The position numbers and the translations under genes were made by a program. From NCBI GenBank assembly GCA_023415825.1, contig JAEZJF010000021.1:148153-212152 (forward strand): 64,000 bases of DNA. The letters run 5' to 3'. Origin of the DNA: Bacillota bacterium (GTDB taxonomy: Bacteria; Bacillota; Clostridia; DSM-8532). Numbering within the stretch: position 1 is the stretch's first letter; the number at the start of each line of letters is the position of its first letter. The notes beneath the pieces are model-generated. The model made no database searches and was not told where the DNA came from. It worked only from the letters and a program-made list of their open reading frames with translations. Below are positions 54,379 through 62,776 of this stretch, piece after piece.

Positions 54379-55254
54379 TTACTGGGTATCATTCAAATTC
54401 TTATTATAAGTAGCGACAGGCTTCCATATAACATTAATCATTCTTGCTTCTCCTGTATCTTCAAGTGGTTCATAACCTGCTGAACCATATTTCCGTATTA
54501 AAGAACAATATTCTTCCTCTGTAATACTGGCTTCTTCCCCTTGAACATCTTTAGCACGAAAATGTCCGATGAACTCGCCGTCCTTTTTGACATCGCCATT
54601 TGTGAAAAGTTTATTTAGTGTTACTAACTTTCCGTCCTCATCAATCGTGTAAAAAAAATCAGTAGCATAGCCCATGTGACCCCATGAATCTTCAATAACA
54701 CTATTACCATCGCTATCCATTAACAAACTAAGATTGTGCCGTGATTCTACTTGAATGACGGATACAGGAGATTCATTTTCTAAAATATAGATCCCGGAAA
54801 TAACCTCATCTGCTCCAATTAGTAATTCCGGTGAACCATCGCTGTTTATATCGTAAAAGGAATACACTAGAGTCGGTTTTTCACCGAAGTTGTAGGATCT
54901 TCCACCACTTTCCGTCAACACAGAATCTCCAATGATATCTTTGTCGAAAGAATTAAAGCCGCTACGTTCAAGTGCTGCATACGCACTAATAATCGGTGCG
55001 AACAACCCGTCACTATGTGAAGTATTCTCACTTGTAATGGGTGTTGTGGTTTGTGTAGGTGCCGTTGATGTCACAATTGGCGGCTGGGTCGACATTGGGG
55101 CTATAGATGGCGTTGGCGTCTGCCCGATTTCATTATCTACTGCTTGAGGAATGCAGGAGGTAAACAACAATGTGACGGATATAGCCAGGACTATAATTTT
55201 CAAAGCCCTTATAGATTGTTTTTTCTTTAATAACATATTATCGGTGATATTCAA
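54379..55254 (-). CDS. Hypothetical lipoprotein with Pro/Thr-rich linker
   Basis: 291 residues. Signal peptide with lipobox LLFTSC (Cys about 34), a Pro/Thr/Ser linker (TPTPSIAPMSTQPPIVTS), then a globular domain (about 85-280) with YSFYDINSDGSPELLIG, a calcium-binding-like DxNxDGxxEL motif, repeated more weakly at MDSDGNSVIEDSW. I start at the TTG at 55254, which lies nine bases after GGGGG; the nearest ATG (55236) is poorly spaced. Confidence 0.75.
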   Translation of the reverse strand: MNITDNMLLKKKQSIRALKIIVLAISVTLLFTSCIPQAVDNEIGQTPTPSIAPMSTQPPIVTSTAPTQTTTPITSENTSHSDGLFAPIISAYAALERSGFNSFDKDIIGDSVLTESGGRSYNFGEKPTLVYSFYDINSDGSPELLIGADEVISGIYILENESPVSVIQVESRHNLSLLMDSDGNSVIEDSWGHMGYATDFFYTIDEDGKLVTLNKLFTNGDVKKDGEFIGHFRAKDVQGEEASITEEEYCSLIRKYGSAGYEPLEDTGEARMINVIWKPVATYNKNLNDTQ

Positions 55255-55358
55255 AATTATCTACCCCCCAACTGTTTTGTCCTTTAACCGTTAATGGCAG
55301 TAATTTTTCGCTCTAACATTGTCTAATGCTAATGCTATAAAACTTGATTTTTAGCTTT

Positions 55359-55715
55359 TTACATATGATTCCTTATAGCGTTTATGTCTTCTGCTATACC
55401 TATGTAAATCATTATTACAGCTGTGCTTGAGAATGCAACTACAAAAGTTGTTACAACTATTAAGATACCCAATAAAACATTTTCATTGTAAAAATAGCGA
55501 GAAGAAATCACTATTCCACCAATAATCCATAAAATAAACGATACCCACCCAAGAATTTTCAAGCCTGTGGTCCACCCATTTGTCTTGGGCTTATTATAGT
55601 CATCAGAACCTTTAATAATTATGGGTCTTTCTTTCAGACCTGTTTCGAAATTATACCCACAATCGCATAACATTGCATCTTCCGGATTCTCAAGTTTACA
55701 CTTTGGACATAGCAT
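55359..55715 (-). CDS. Small membrane protein with N-terminal zinc ribbon
   Basis: 118 residues from the ATG at 55715 after AGGAGG. N-terminal rubredoxin-like ribbon CPKCKLENPEDAMLCDCGY (CxxC..CxC), then two membrane helices (ILGWVSFILWIIGGIVI; VLLGILIVVTTFVVAFSSTA). Architecture like zinc-ribbon membrane proteins of unknown role. Confidence 0.8.
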   Translation of the reverse strand: MLCPKCKLENPEDAMLCDCGYNFETGLKERPIIIKGSDDYNKPKTNGWTTGLKILGWVSFILWIIGGIVISSRYFYNENVLLGILIVVTTFVVAFSSTAVIMIYIGIAEDINAIRNHM

Positions 55716-55796
55716 ATAAATTCCTCCTTGTATTGATTTTCTACCTGTATATTTTTTCAATGTTCATTTTACTACCGAGAAACCTCTCTGTATTTC

Positions 55797-56008
55797 GGCT
55801 AACGTCCCGGGTTTCACGACACCGACGAACCGGACCGTCGGAGCCTTTCCTTTAAGCGGTGTTTGACGCCTAGGTTGCATAGGCGAGAAGTGTAGCGGAG
55901 CGAAACGACCAGCCCGGTGAGACGGTATGGCAGCAATGACCTCCTGAACTTCTTATTACATCATACTGCCTGATATGCCCCTTACATAAAAGCATTGTCC
56001 TCTGAAAT
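55797..56008 (-). repeat. attC-like site, long variant
   Basis: Low end GGCTAACGTCCCGGGTTTCACGACACC; interior CGACGAACCGGACCGTCGGAGCC and a roughly 50-base extra segment (GCGAGAAGTGTAGCGGAGCGAAACGACC in parts) shared with the site at 57753; then CCGGTGAGACGGTATGGCAG and high end CTTACATAAAAGCATTGTCCTCTGAAAT. About 212 bp. Confidence 0.85.
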
Positions 56009-56064
56009 GTAACGAGCTAGTGAAGCCAGAGCCCCATGGACGGGGCACTTAATATTGCAAAACT

Positions 56065-56499
56065 TTATTCCATGCTATCATCCAATACTTCTTCAATTAT
56101 TTCTGCTGCATCTTTAACACACTTTTGGCAAACAGAAGTAAATAATCCCTTCTCTTTGGCAGTTGACAAATCACATCCTAATATTTTATAACAGTTTATT
56201 GCTCCATTCCTTTCAATAAACTTACTGCAAAAATAATCGATCATGCTATACGTCTTCTCATGGGATTTATTATCATCAGCTTCTGTCTTTCCATATTTCA
56301 ATCCGATTAACATTATAGCCCCGGAGCAAGCCCCACAAAGTTCCTGCTTTCTTGCAACTCCACCACCAAAACCGTTTCCTATTTTTAAAGCATATTCCTG
56401 CTTCATCCCAAGTAATTCTGAAAATGCTGCAAAAACCGCTTGGGAACAAACATAACCTTTTTTAAATAACTCTTCAGCACATTTTACTCTTTCACTCAT
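56065..56499 (-). CDS. C_GCAxxG_C_C-family redox protein
   Basis: 144 residues. Cysteine pattern GYVCSQAVFAAF, ELCGACSGAIMLIG (GCAxxG-type motif), YFCSKF, CYKILGCDL and SVCQKCV, characteristic of the C_GCAxxG_C_C family of probable redox-active proteins in anaerobes, whose partners are unknown. ATG after GAAGGAGA. Lies in the same cassette interval as two further genes (57753 to 56008). Confidence 0.87.
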   Translation of the reverse strand: MSERVKCAEELFKKGYVCSQAVFAAFSELLGMKQEYALKIGNGFGGGVARKQELCGACSGAIMLIGLKYGKTEADDNKSHEKTYSMIDYFCSKFIERNGAINCYKILGCDLSTAKEKGLFTSVCQKCVKDAAEIIEEVLDDSME

Positions 56500-56520
56500 C
56501 TCAAACCCTTCTCCTTCAAA

Positions 56521-57114
56521 TTAAAATAAAAATTCCTGGCACCACACTTTATTTTGTATTAATCTACAAACATCATGTTCTTTTAGTCTTTCAGTATCAT
56601 AAAAGCTCTCTGTATCATAAGTTATGATTTTATTGGAGCTTGTTACAATTTGAATAGCTAATGATATTTCTTTTCCGTAAGTGATATCCGAATTTTGAAG
56701 CCATGATAAAGCGGAGGCTTTGCTTTCATCATTATTGTATATTTCTGAAGCTGTTGTCCATCCGTTTACACCGTTTTTGTCTTGAAAAGCTATTCTAAAA
56801 CCCTGAATTCCTACTTTTGAAATAGCGATTCTACCATCAAAATCCTTAACTTGCGATATGGAGCTGCCATGTTCCTTCCATTTATTATGGTCATCTAGAA
56901 TATAGCAATTGATATGAATTGATTTTGCTCTTTCATCCACGGTATAATCAAATACTTTACTAATACTATCTGCTCCCACTAGTTTGAGAATATTGTTTTC
57001 TTCTTCCGTAAGCTCTATGGCTTTAATTTTCATTGTACCTTTATTAAAACTGGTACAAGCTAAAAGTAACACTATTGAAATCAAAGCAAATGTTACGGTA
57101 ATAAGCTTTCTCAC
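56521..57114 (-). CDS. Hypothetical lipoprotein
   Basis: 197 residues from a GTG at 57114, ten bases after GGAGG; earlier in-frame starts lack a site. Signal peptide with lipobox VLLLAC (Cys about 20). The mature part alternates strands: SISKVFDYTVDERAKSIHI, GIQGFRIAFQDKNGVNGW. Not recognised. Probably surface-anchored. Confidence 0.72.
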   Translation of the reverse strand: MRKLITVTFALISIVLLLACTSFNKGTMKIKAIELTEEENNILKLVGADSISKVFDYTVDERAKSIHINCYILDDHNKWKEHGSSISQVKDFDGRIAISKVGIQGFRIAFQDKNGVNGWTTASEIYNNDESKASALSWLQNSDITYGKEISLAIQIVTSSNKIITYDTESFYDTERLKEHDVCRLIQNKVWCQEFLF

Positions 57115-57476
57115 AACTTCAAATCCTCCAAAATAGATCTTGACTACGCTTAACGGCATTGCTCAAAGTTTATTCTTTCCTAACCACCATTCTATGTACG
57201 ACCCACACAGGAAAATTCATCTAATTCACCCTATGCAAAAGCTGCGCTAGGCTTAGATGATGACGAAAAAACTTCAGTATAATTTTATACCACTATGTCT
57301 TAAATTACCATATATGACGATATAATAATCATAGGCTGAGTTGTAAGCGCGTCGGGACGATTGGTAGATTTCGTTGGAGGAGTCCGAAGTCAACAGCAAA
57401 AAGTTATTAGCAGTAAATCTTTAACCTACGAAGACTCATACTCGATCTAGAGAAACGTTACGCCTCATAATCTTCA
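57115..57476. other. 362-base gap with a possible attC-like remnant
   Basis: No gene seen. Around 57229-57253, CCTATGCAAAAGCTGCGCTAGGCT faintly resembles the high end of the repeat (CTTGCGTAAAAGC..). The rest (57263-57476) has no recognised element. Confidence 0.4.
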
Positions 57477-57677
57477 TCATTCCACTTCATTTACATCATT
57501 TTTAGGTTTACTTTTATCACCAATTATAATGAGAACTATGGAACTAATAAAACCGAAACCGCCAATACTTAATAATGCTGCAAAAGGTGCATCTAATAAA
57601 TAAGCAATCAACAAAGCAATTATCACAAACAGGGATAAGAACAAGCCGCCTTTTCTATAATTGGCTGATGTAATCAT
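57477..57677 (-). CDS. Small two-helix membrane protein
   Basis: 66 residues with helices GLFLSLFVIIALLIAYLL and LLSIGGFGFISSIVLIII and a charged C-terminus (DKSKPKNDVNEVE). ATG after GAGGGAGG. Function unknown; the first gene after the attC-like site at 57753. Confidence 0.72.
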   Translation of the reverse strand: MITSANYRKGGLFLSLFVIIALLIAYLLDAPFAALLSIGGFGFISSIVLIIIGDKSKPKNDVNEVE

Positions 57678-57752
57678 AAAACATCCTCCCTCGTCAATCT
57701 GATATATCTGTGTACTTAATATCTTTTGCTAAACCATCCTGCACCATATTTC

Positions 57753-57938
57753 AGATAACGTCCCGGTTTTACGACGCCGACGAACCAGACCAACGGAGTC
57801 ATGTCCCTTAAGCGGCGCTTGCTGCCTAGGTTGCAAAGGTGAGCAGTGTAGCGGAGCGAAACGACCAGCCCGGTAAGACGGCTTGGCATAATGACCCTTG
57901 AGCACCGCCCGTCAGCGTGAACGCTTTGTTATAAGAAA
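57753..57938 (-). repeat. attC-like site, long variant
   Basis: Low end AGATAACGTCCCGGTTTTACGACG, then CGACGAACCAGACCAACGGAG, the extra segment GAGCAGTGTAGCGGAGCGAAACGACC (in parts), CCCGGTAAGACGGCTTGGCA, and a high end AACGCTTTGTTATAAGAAATGG. About 186 bp. Confidence 0.87.
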
Positions 57939-57971
57939 TGGGATTGCCTTATAGAAAATCCCTCACTCAAT

Positions 57972-58718
57972 TTATTTTTGAGCAATTATATAATCATGAA
58001 ATTCACCAAGCAGTTCTTTATTTGACCAAACACCGTATGTTATTTGCTTTATTGTAAGGTCATTCTTTGTATAACACTCTATGACTCTATCTTCTCTATG
58101 TGCAAAGCCCTGTTCTGGAACCTCTTTATCCAAACTAAATGAATCATCGTTAATTTTATATCTAATATCAAGATGAGATTTATTCATTACAATTTGATTT
58201 TCAATAAAATCATTATATAAATTGAAAGATGATATAAAACGACCGCCTAGTTTTAATACCCTATGTATCTCTTTCAAATATGGGTCAATATCATATAAAT
58301 ACATATGGGTAAACACTGACCACATAATTACAACGTCAACAGAGTCATTTTCCAAAGGTAAGACAACTTCATGGCATTTAAGCTTCCCTTCTGGTGCATA
58401 TTCACCATTATATACATCTATATATTCGAATTTGAAATTTTCATTTAATGGAGCTATGTAGCCAGTACAAAAAGATAATAAATTTGTATTGTTATCAATG
58501 CCAAGATACTTTCCTTGCGGGGATAAATAGTCTAAAAAATGTATGGCTATTCTTCCACAACCACAACCTAAATCTAAAACTTGAGAATCAGGTTTTATGG
58601 AAAGCAGGTATTTAATTTTTTCAGTCTGCTCTTTACCAGAAATAAAGTACAATTCTTCATCAAAAGGGCCAACCCAAGCTCTTATATTCAAATCGGGTAT
58701 TAGTTTTTTAATATCCAT
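57972..58718 (-). CDS. SAM-dependent methyltransferase
   Basis: 248 residues from the ATG at 58718. Class I methyltransferase: VLDLGCGCGRIAIHFL (motif I), YLGIDNNTNLLSFC (motif II acidic residue), SVDVVIMWSVFTHMY and EIHRVLKLGGRFISSF (post-III). Substrate unknown. Cassette gene between the sites at 58774 and 57938. Confidence 0.87.
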   Translation of the reverse strand: MDIKKLIPDLNIRAWVGPFDEELYFISGKEQTEKIKYLLSIKPDSQVLDLGCGCGRIAIHFLDYLSPQGKYLGIDNNTNLLSFCTGYIAPLNENFKFEYIDVYNGEYAPEGKLKCHEVVLPLENDSVDVVIMWSVFTHMYLYDIDPYLKEIHRVLKLGGRFISSFNLYNDFIENQIVMNKSHLDIRYKINDDSFSLDKEVPEQGFAHREDRVIECYTKNDLTIKQITYGVWSNKELLGEFHDYIIAQK

Positions 58719-58773
58719 ATATCTTATCCCCACTTAAATAATTACTAAACTTAACTATCTTTACTCCCATTTA

Positions 58774-58850
58774 ATCTAACGTTTCGGTTTTATGATGTCG
58801 TCAAACCGGACCAGCGGAGCCCTTCCCTTTTGCGGCGCTTGAATGCTTAT
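58774..58850 (-). repeat. attC-like site, truncated at the high end
   Basis: Low end ATCTAACGTTTCGGTTTTATGATG (minus strand R' GTTAGAT, matching GTTRRRY), then CAAACCGGACCAGCGGAGCCC and TGCGGCGCTTG. The AAAAGCATTG end is lost before the next gene's stop at 58859. Confidence 0.8.
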
Positions 58851-58858
58851 GCTGTGAG

Positions 58859-59341
58859 TTAAATTTTTATCTGATAACAATAAAAATCAATATCATACAT
58901 GGAAACTTCCCCACATTTTTCAAAACCGTTCTTATCATATAAAGCTAAAGCTGCAGGATTGGTTTTACTGACTAACATTCTTATCCCGTCAAACCCTTTT
59001 CCTTTTACTGTTTTAATGATGTTTTTAAGAATAGTCGTTCCTATACCTTGCTTTTGCATCGTTGGAATAACGCCAATCCTCGCCAATTCACAGGGCACTT
59101 TCATTGTCCACTGCAAATGTTCCAATTCGTTAAATTCACCTACCGATGCAACAGCTATTATTATGCCATTCTTTTTCAAAACATATAAAGATTTGCTGTC
59201 AACATCAGATTCTGCTGTGTCTCTATTTGGATAATCTAAACTCCAAGCACATCCTGGAGTACCTATCAAACTGTGATATATACCAATAATCTGTGGAATG
59301 TCATCATAACTCGCTAATAAAAATTCGTAGCCATCCACCAT
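58859..59341 (-). CDS. GNAT-family N-acetyltransferase
   Basis: 160 residues. GNAT core: IAVASVGEFNELE, ARIGVIPTMQKQGIGTTIL (acetyl-CoA loop QxxGxG), and RMLVSKTNPAALALYDKNGF. Closest in style to RimI-like/YhbS-like acetyltransferases; the target is unknown. ATG after GGAGG. Preceded by a GC-rich hairpin leader shared with the next cassette. Confidence 0.87.
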   Translation of the reverse strand: MVDGYEFLLASYDDIPQIIGIYHSLIGTPGCAWSLDYPNRDTAESDVDSKSLYVLKKNGIIIAVASVGEFNELEHLQWTMKVPCELARIGVIPTMQKQGIGTTILKNIIKTVKGKGFDGIRMLVSKTNPAALALYDKNGFEKCGEVSMYDIDFYCYQIKI

Positions 59342-59462
59342 ACCAAAACCTCCACTAATATAAATAATTTAAAGTACACACTTGCAAACTAAAGTGTCTC
59401 AGTCCCCAAAGCCAATTCTACCAAACTCGCCCCCGGATGGGGCGATCTATGAAAGAAACTTC

Positions 59463-59577
59463 GTCTAACGTCCTGGTTTTACGACGCCGACGAACCGGAC
59501 CAGCTGAGCCCATCCCTTTAGGGATGCTTGCCGCCCGGTGAGACGGTGTGGGCAGCAATGACCTCATGTAGGTGAAG
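59463..59577 (-). repeat. attC-like site
   Basis: Low end GTCTAACGTCCTGGTTTTACGACG (minus strand R' GTTAGAC, fits GTTRRRY), interior CGACGAACCGGACCAGCTGAG and CCGCCCGGTGAGACGGTGTGG, high end CTCATGTAGGTGAAG. The AAAAGCATTG arm is missing. Confidence 0.85.
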
Positions 59578-59685
59578 TTTTCTGCACCACGGAGCCAGAT
59601 TCAGCCATAGAAGGCAGAACCTTTTATAAAACCCTATCTTTCATAATATATAAACATTTTGAAGTAAAACAGCTTCTGATTATGC

Positions 59686-59904
59686 TCATTTTGTTCGCAA
59701 CAATTCTAATGCTTTTTTATAAAGCGGGTCAAATTCACAACCACAACTTCCACACTCTTTATCTGCTTGCTCAATTATAAGGAGTAATTCTTCATTTCCT
59801 TTTTTGTCGTCAAGCCATGCTTCTGATGGCTCATCAATCAAACTCCAACCCGATTCCGCAAGTTCTGTGATAATTTTTATAAGTTCTTCATTTTTAACTG
59901 ACAT
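59686..59904 (-). CDS. Hypothetical small acidic protein
   Basis: 72 residues; N-terminal helix EELIKIITELAESGWSLID, acidic middle SEAWLDDKKGNEELLLIIEQ, and a Cys triplet ECGSCGCEFD near residue 52. Not recognised. ATG after GGAGG. Shares a cassette interval with the gene at 59977. Confidence 0.7.
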   Translation of the reverse strand: MSVKNEELIKIITELAESGWSLIDEPSEAWLDDKKGNEELLLIIEQADKECGSCGCEFDPLYKKALELLRTK

Positions 59905-59976
59905 AACTTATACCTCCATAAATTTAGTAAATATCATTCGCAATCTTGCAAAAAATCTGAACAATGAATATTGTTT

Positions 59977-60324
59977 TTAATATATCGAATTTCCGCAGTT
60001 AATGTCAAAAGGCATAATTAGCAACTTTTGAATATCCTTGAGATGATTCTTGAAAAACCATTCTGTCGCTTTGCCGTAATTCTCCTTATTGTTGAATTCC
60101 CAATAAGAAAAATACTTAACACACTTAACAATTTTGGTTAACTCTCGGGGCGGTTCTCCACTCTCGACACCATCAATGGTAAAAAAACGCTTGACATATT
60201 TGATATCAATACAACCCATTTGCTGTTTTTGTTCGCCAGCTATCGTCGTTATCAATGTTTCAAATTCTATCAGTTTATCAGGTTTCACTTGAAATAGCTT
60301 AACCTCAGAAAAATTATTTTTCAT
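59977..60324 (-). CDS. Hypothetical protein, possible dimeric alpha-beta barrel (ABM-like)
   Basis: 115 residues from the ATG at 60324 after GAGGTG. LFQVKPDKLIEFETLITTIA followed by a beta strand with KYVKRFFTID and the later YWEFNNKENYGKATEWFF fits the antibiotic-biosynthesis-monooxygenase-like ferredoxin fold. Assignment tentative; no catalytic motif. Confidence 0.65.
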   Translation of the reverse strand: MKNNFSEVKLFQVKPDKLIEFETLITTIAGEQKQQMGCIDIKYVKRFFTIDGVESGEPPRELTKIVKCVKYFSYWEFNNKENYGKATEWFFKNHLKDIQKLLIMPFDINCGNSIY

Positions 60325-60447
60325 CTCACGCACCTCACTGTCATATAAATAATCTCTAGTTTGTGCTTTAAAACCAATGTGATCTTCACTTCAAAGTCAA
60401 TTCTTCAATTCTCGCCCCGGGACGAGGCGATCCAAGCAGAAAATTTC

Positions 60448-60600
60448 ACCTAACGTTCCGGTTTTACGACACCGACGAACCGGACCAGCGGAGCCCTGCT
60501 CTTTAGCGGCGCTTGCCGCCCGGTGAGACGGTATGGGCAGGGAATACCTCCTGAACTTCTTATTACACCATACTTCTGGTATGCCCCTTGCGTAAAAGCT
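60448..60600 (-). repeat. attC-like site split by the IS110 element (left part; right part at 62172-62180)
   Basis: Low end ACCTAACGTTCCGGTTTTACGACACC (minus strand R' GTTAGGT, a full match to GTTRRRY); then CGACGAACCGGACCAGCGGAGCCC, GGCGCTTGCCGCCCGGTGAG, and TATGCCCCTTGCGTAAAAGCT. The expected R'' end is not here but at 62173-62180 (GTTATATG), on the far side of the IS element. The CT at 60599-60600 and 62170-62171 would be the shared core. Confidence 0.83.
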
Positions 60601-60840
60601 ATGTTCGTATACTCGTAGCATAACCAGTTCAATCTCGGTGTGGTTCATCTATACTATTTATACTAACCGGAGGTGTAGAACGTAAGCTTTGTTGGGGCTT
60701 TGACCCCGCCGCATAAAGTGTTCATTCCTCTTGCTTCCTATCATACCCCGATTGAGCTGGTTGGGCTTCGAGCCCGCATCACCGTACGAACCTGGGGAGA
60801 GAGGTCAGCATTAGGCCCCGGTAATTTTAAGGAGGTCGTT
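60601..60840 (+). ncRNA. Candidate bridge-RNA region of the IS110 element
   Basis: The long left non-coding end, upstream of the transposase, is where IS110-group members encode their bridge RNA. It contains GC-rich stem-loops, for example GGGGCTTTGACCCC (60694-60707) and TTGGGCTTCGAGCCCG (60761-60776), separated by less structured stretches that could be the donor and target loops. The guide bases were not assigned. Confidence 0.5.
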
Positions 60841-62057
60841 ATGTATAAACCTGTTCTGAGTATTGATGTCTCAAAATCAAAGAGCGTCGCTGCTGCCTTC
60901 ATTTCTTATGAAGAACCTTTATCTAAAGCTTTCTCATTCACACATTCTCCTAAAGGTACTGCCCTTTTATTAAAACATCTGCAGGAGCTAGAACGCAAAA
61001 CCGGAATCAAGCCTGATGTCACCCTTGAGGCCACCGGTAATTACTCCAAGCCTATTATTGATTTCTTTCAAAGGTCTGGGTACAATGTCGTTGTTTTAAA
61101 CCCTATCATGACTCATCTGCAAAAAGCAAAGTCCGTTAGAAAGATTAAAACTGATCCTGTTGATGCTAGCGAATTGCTAAGGTTTACTACCTTAACAAGC
61201 TTGATGTGAACTATGATGTGCCTGATTCTATTGCTGAATTACAATGTCTTTCAAGACAATACGAAGGTCTAATGCGTACTTATACTGAAATTCAACTGCG
61301 TATGCAAAGTATCCTTGATCTTGTTTTTCCTAATTTCCATACTGTGTTTAATCACTTATGCTGCAATTCTTCACTTTTGCTTCTTTTGTCCTACCCTTCT
61401 CCAGAGGGTGTGCTTAAAGCTAGTAAGGATGACCTATTTAAAGTTATTAAGTCTACCGCTCGAGGTCATTCTGATAATTGGTGCAACATTAAGGTTAATC
61501 AACTTTTAGCTGCTGCAGGAGAAAGCTTGCCAAGTCATAAGGCCCAGCAGTCGAACATACGGGTTCTAAAGGATTACATCAGCATCCTTATGACCCACAA
61601 AAGAATTATGACTGATTTACAGGCCGATATGATCGCACGGGCTTCGCTTTCTCCTGCATTTGCTCTTCTTCTGTCAATACCAGGCATTGGAGAGCTTACT
61701 GCAGCTGCCATTCTCAGTGAGATTGGCCAGGTTTACAGGTTCCCAACAGAAAAACAAATTGTTGCCTTTGCAGGACTGGATCCATCAGTTTTTCAATCAG
61801 GTAAGTTTAAGTCAGCTAACAACAGGATCTCAAAACGTGGTTCCAGTTACTTAAGAAAAGCCTTATATCAAGCCACTATTGGTGCCATATCCAATCGCAA
61901 GAATGGACCGACTAATCCTTTGTTATCCGCGTTCTACACTAAATTGAAGTCTGAAGGTAAGTCACCAAAAGCTGCTATTGTCGCTACAAGCGGCAAGCTT
62001 CTTCGGATTATTTATGGCATATTAAAAAGCCAAATACCTTTTAGTATAGAACATTAA
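60841..62057 (+). pseudogene. IS110-family transposase, one-base frameshift
   Basis: Start after AAGGAGG. Frame 1 has the RuvC-like DEDD domain: LSIDVSKSKS (Asp), DVTLEATGNYSKP (Glu), KTDPVDASEL (two Asp), then shifts near 61171-61180. Frame 2 continues KVYYLNKLDVNYDVPDS and ends with the Tnp domain LLSIPGIGELTAAAI, FAGLDPSVFQSG and the Ser motif SKRGSSYLRKALY. Restoring one base at GAATTG-CTAAGG joins both frames into a chain of normal IS110 length (about 405 residues). Confidence 0.85.
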
Positions 62058-62087
62058 TACCATTTTACTATCTTCTAGAGAAAAAAC

Positions 62088-62111
62088 AAACCTCTTTGTG
62101 GAGGTTTATTT
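62088..62111 (+). terminator. Hairpin terminator of the IS110 transposase gene
   Basis: AAACCTC, loop TTTGTG, GAGGTTT followed by ATTTT, 30 bases after the transposase stop. Confidence 0.78.
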
Positions 62112-62212
62112 TGCTATGCTCATTTTAAATGTTATTAATATTTTAATCAAGGTACTTGACAGCGATTAGCTGGTTATATGAAGTTTTTCTCTCCAACTCT
62201 TGAAAAATCTTA

Positions 62213-62704
62213 TTATTCCATTCTCCTGTAATTTCCAAGACCTATGCTATCAAATTCGTCATTACCCTTTATTCGGTTCACACTAAGCTCTTTAAGTATT
62301 GAATTAATTGCTTCTACCCCTTCAGGAGTATGGATATACCCATTGGAATTTTCATCCCATTTGGTTTTTGTCTTCAGTGGCTCAACAATTATTTTACCTT
62401 TTTCAATTAGTAAAGCCGATTGACTTCCTGATCCACCAAAATAATCTGTTTCAATATAACCAATTTTACCATGATGAGATTCAAATACCATCAATTCATA
62501 AACTGATGAAGAGAAATATTCAAAATAATCAGAATAATCAGTATCAATTTTACTGTTCACTAATTCTTGAATATTATCATACAATTTATCAGTGAGGAAA
62601 AACATTGATAAATCTTGTTTTAGATAAATAATATCAGATAACCATTTTTCTGAAAAAGGTTTAATTATGTCCATATTACCAATAAATCCTCTTATATTAT
62701 GCAT
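62213..62704 (-). CDS. Hypothetical protein
   Basis: 163 residues from the ATG at 62704 (spaced from AAAGG; an ATG three codons earlier touches the site). Soluble, with FESHHGKIGYIETDYFGGSGSQSALLIEKG in the middle (quoted parts: GKIGYIETDYFGGSGSQ) and a C-terminal LSVNRIKGNDEFDSIGLG. The GGxGxQSA..xxG pattern recalls small immunity-type proteins found beside toxins, but I cannot name the family. Gene of the cassette bounded by 62784 and 62173. Confidence 0.68.
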   Translation of the reverse strand: MHNIRGFIGNMDIIKPFSEKWLSDIIYLKQDLSMFFLTDKLYDNIQELVNSKIDTDYSDYFEYFSSSVYELMVFESHHGKIGYIETDYFGGSGSQSALLIEKGKIIVEPLKTKTKWDENSNGYIHTPEGVEAINSILKELSVNRIKGNDEFDSIGLGNYRRME

Positions 62705-62776
62705 ATGGTCCATCCTTTTCTCTGAAATTAAGCAATGTACGAAGCGTACCCTGTGTATTCTAAAAGAGAAAAATTA

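Larger units (their letters stand above)
60601..62171 (+). mobile_element. IS110-family insertion sequence in an attC-like site
   Basis: About 1.57 kb. No inverted repeats at the ends, as usual for IS110. One transposase gene (frameshifted), a 240-base 5' non-coding end and a 3' hairpin terminator. Flanks match the two halves of a cassette site, and both junctions carry CT, the core dinucleotide known for IS621 of this family. Ends are placed by comparison with intact sites and could be off by a few bases. Confidence 0.82.

Noticed and set aside
57263..57476. Possible structured RNA in the gap
   Set aside because: No conserved motif or stable long hairpin could be recognised by eye.
60397..60648. 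Open frame of about 83 codons over the repeat at 60.45 kb
   Set aside because: Most of its sequence is translated attC-like repeat (similar Pro/Arg-rich peptides arise at other copies), with no ribosome site.
61171..61209. Programmed frameshift in the IS110 transposase
   Set aside because: No slippery heptamer or downstream pseudoknot seen and the family does not use one; a one-base loss is simpler.
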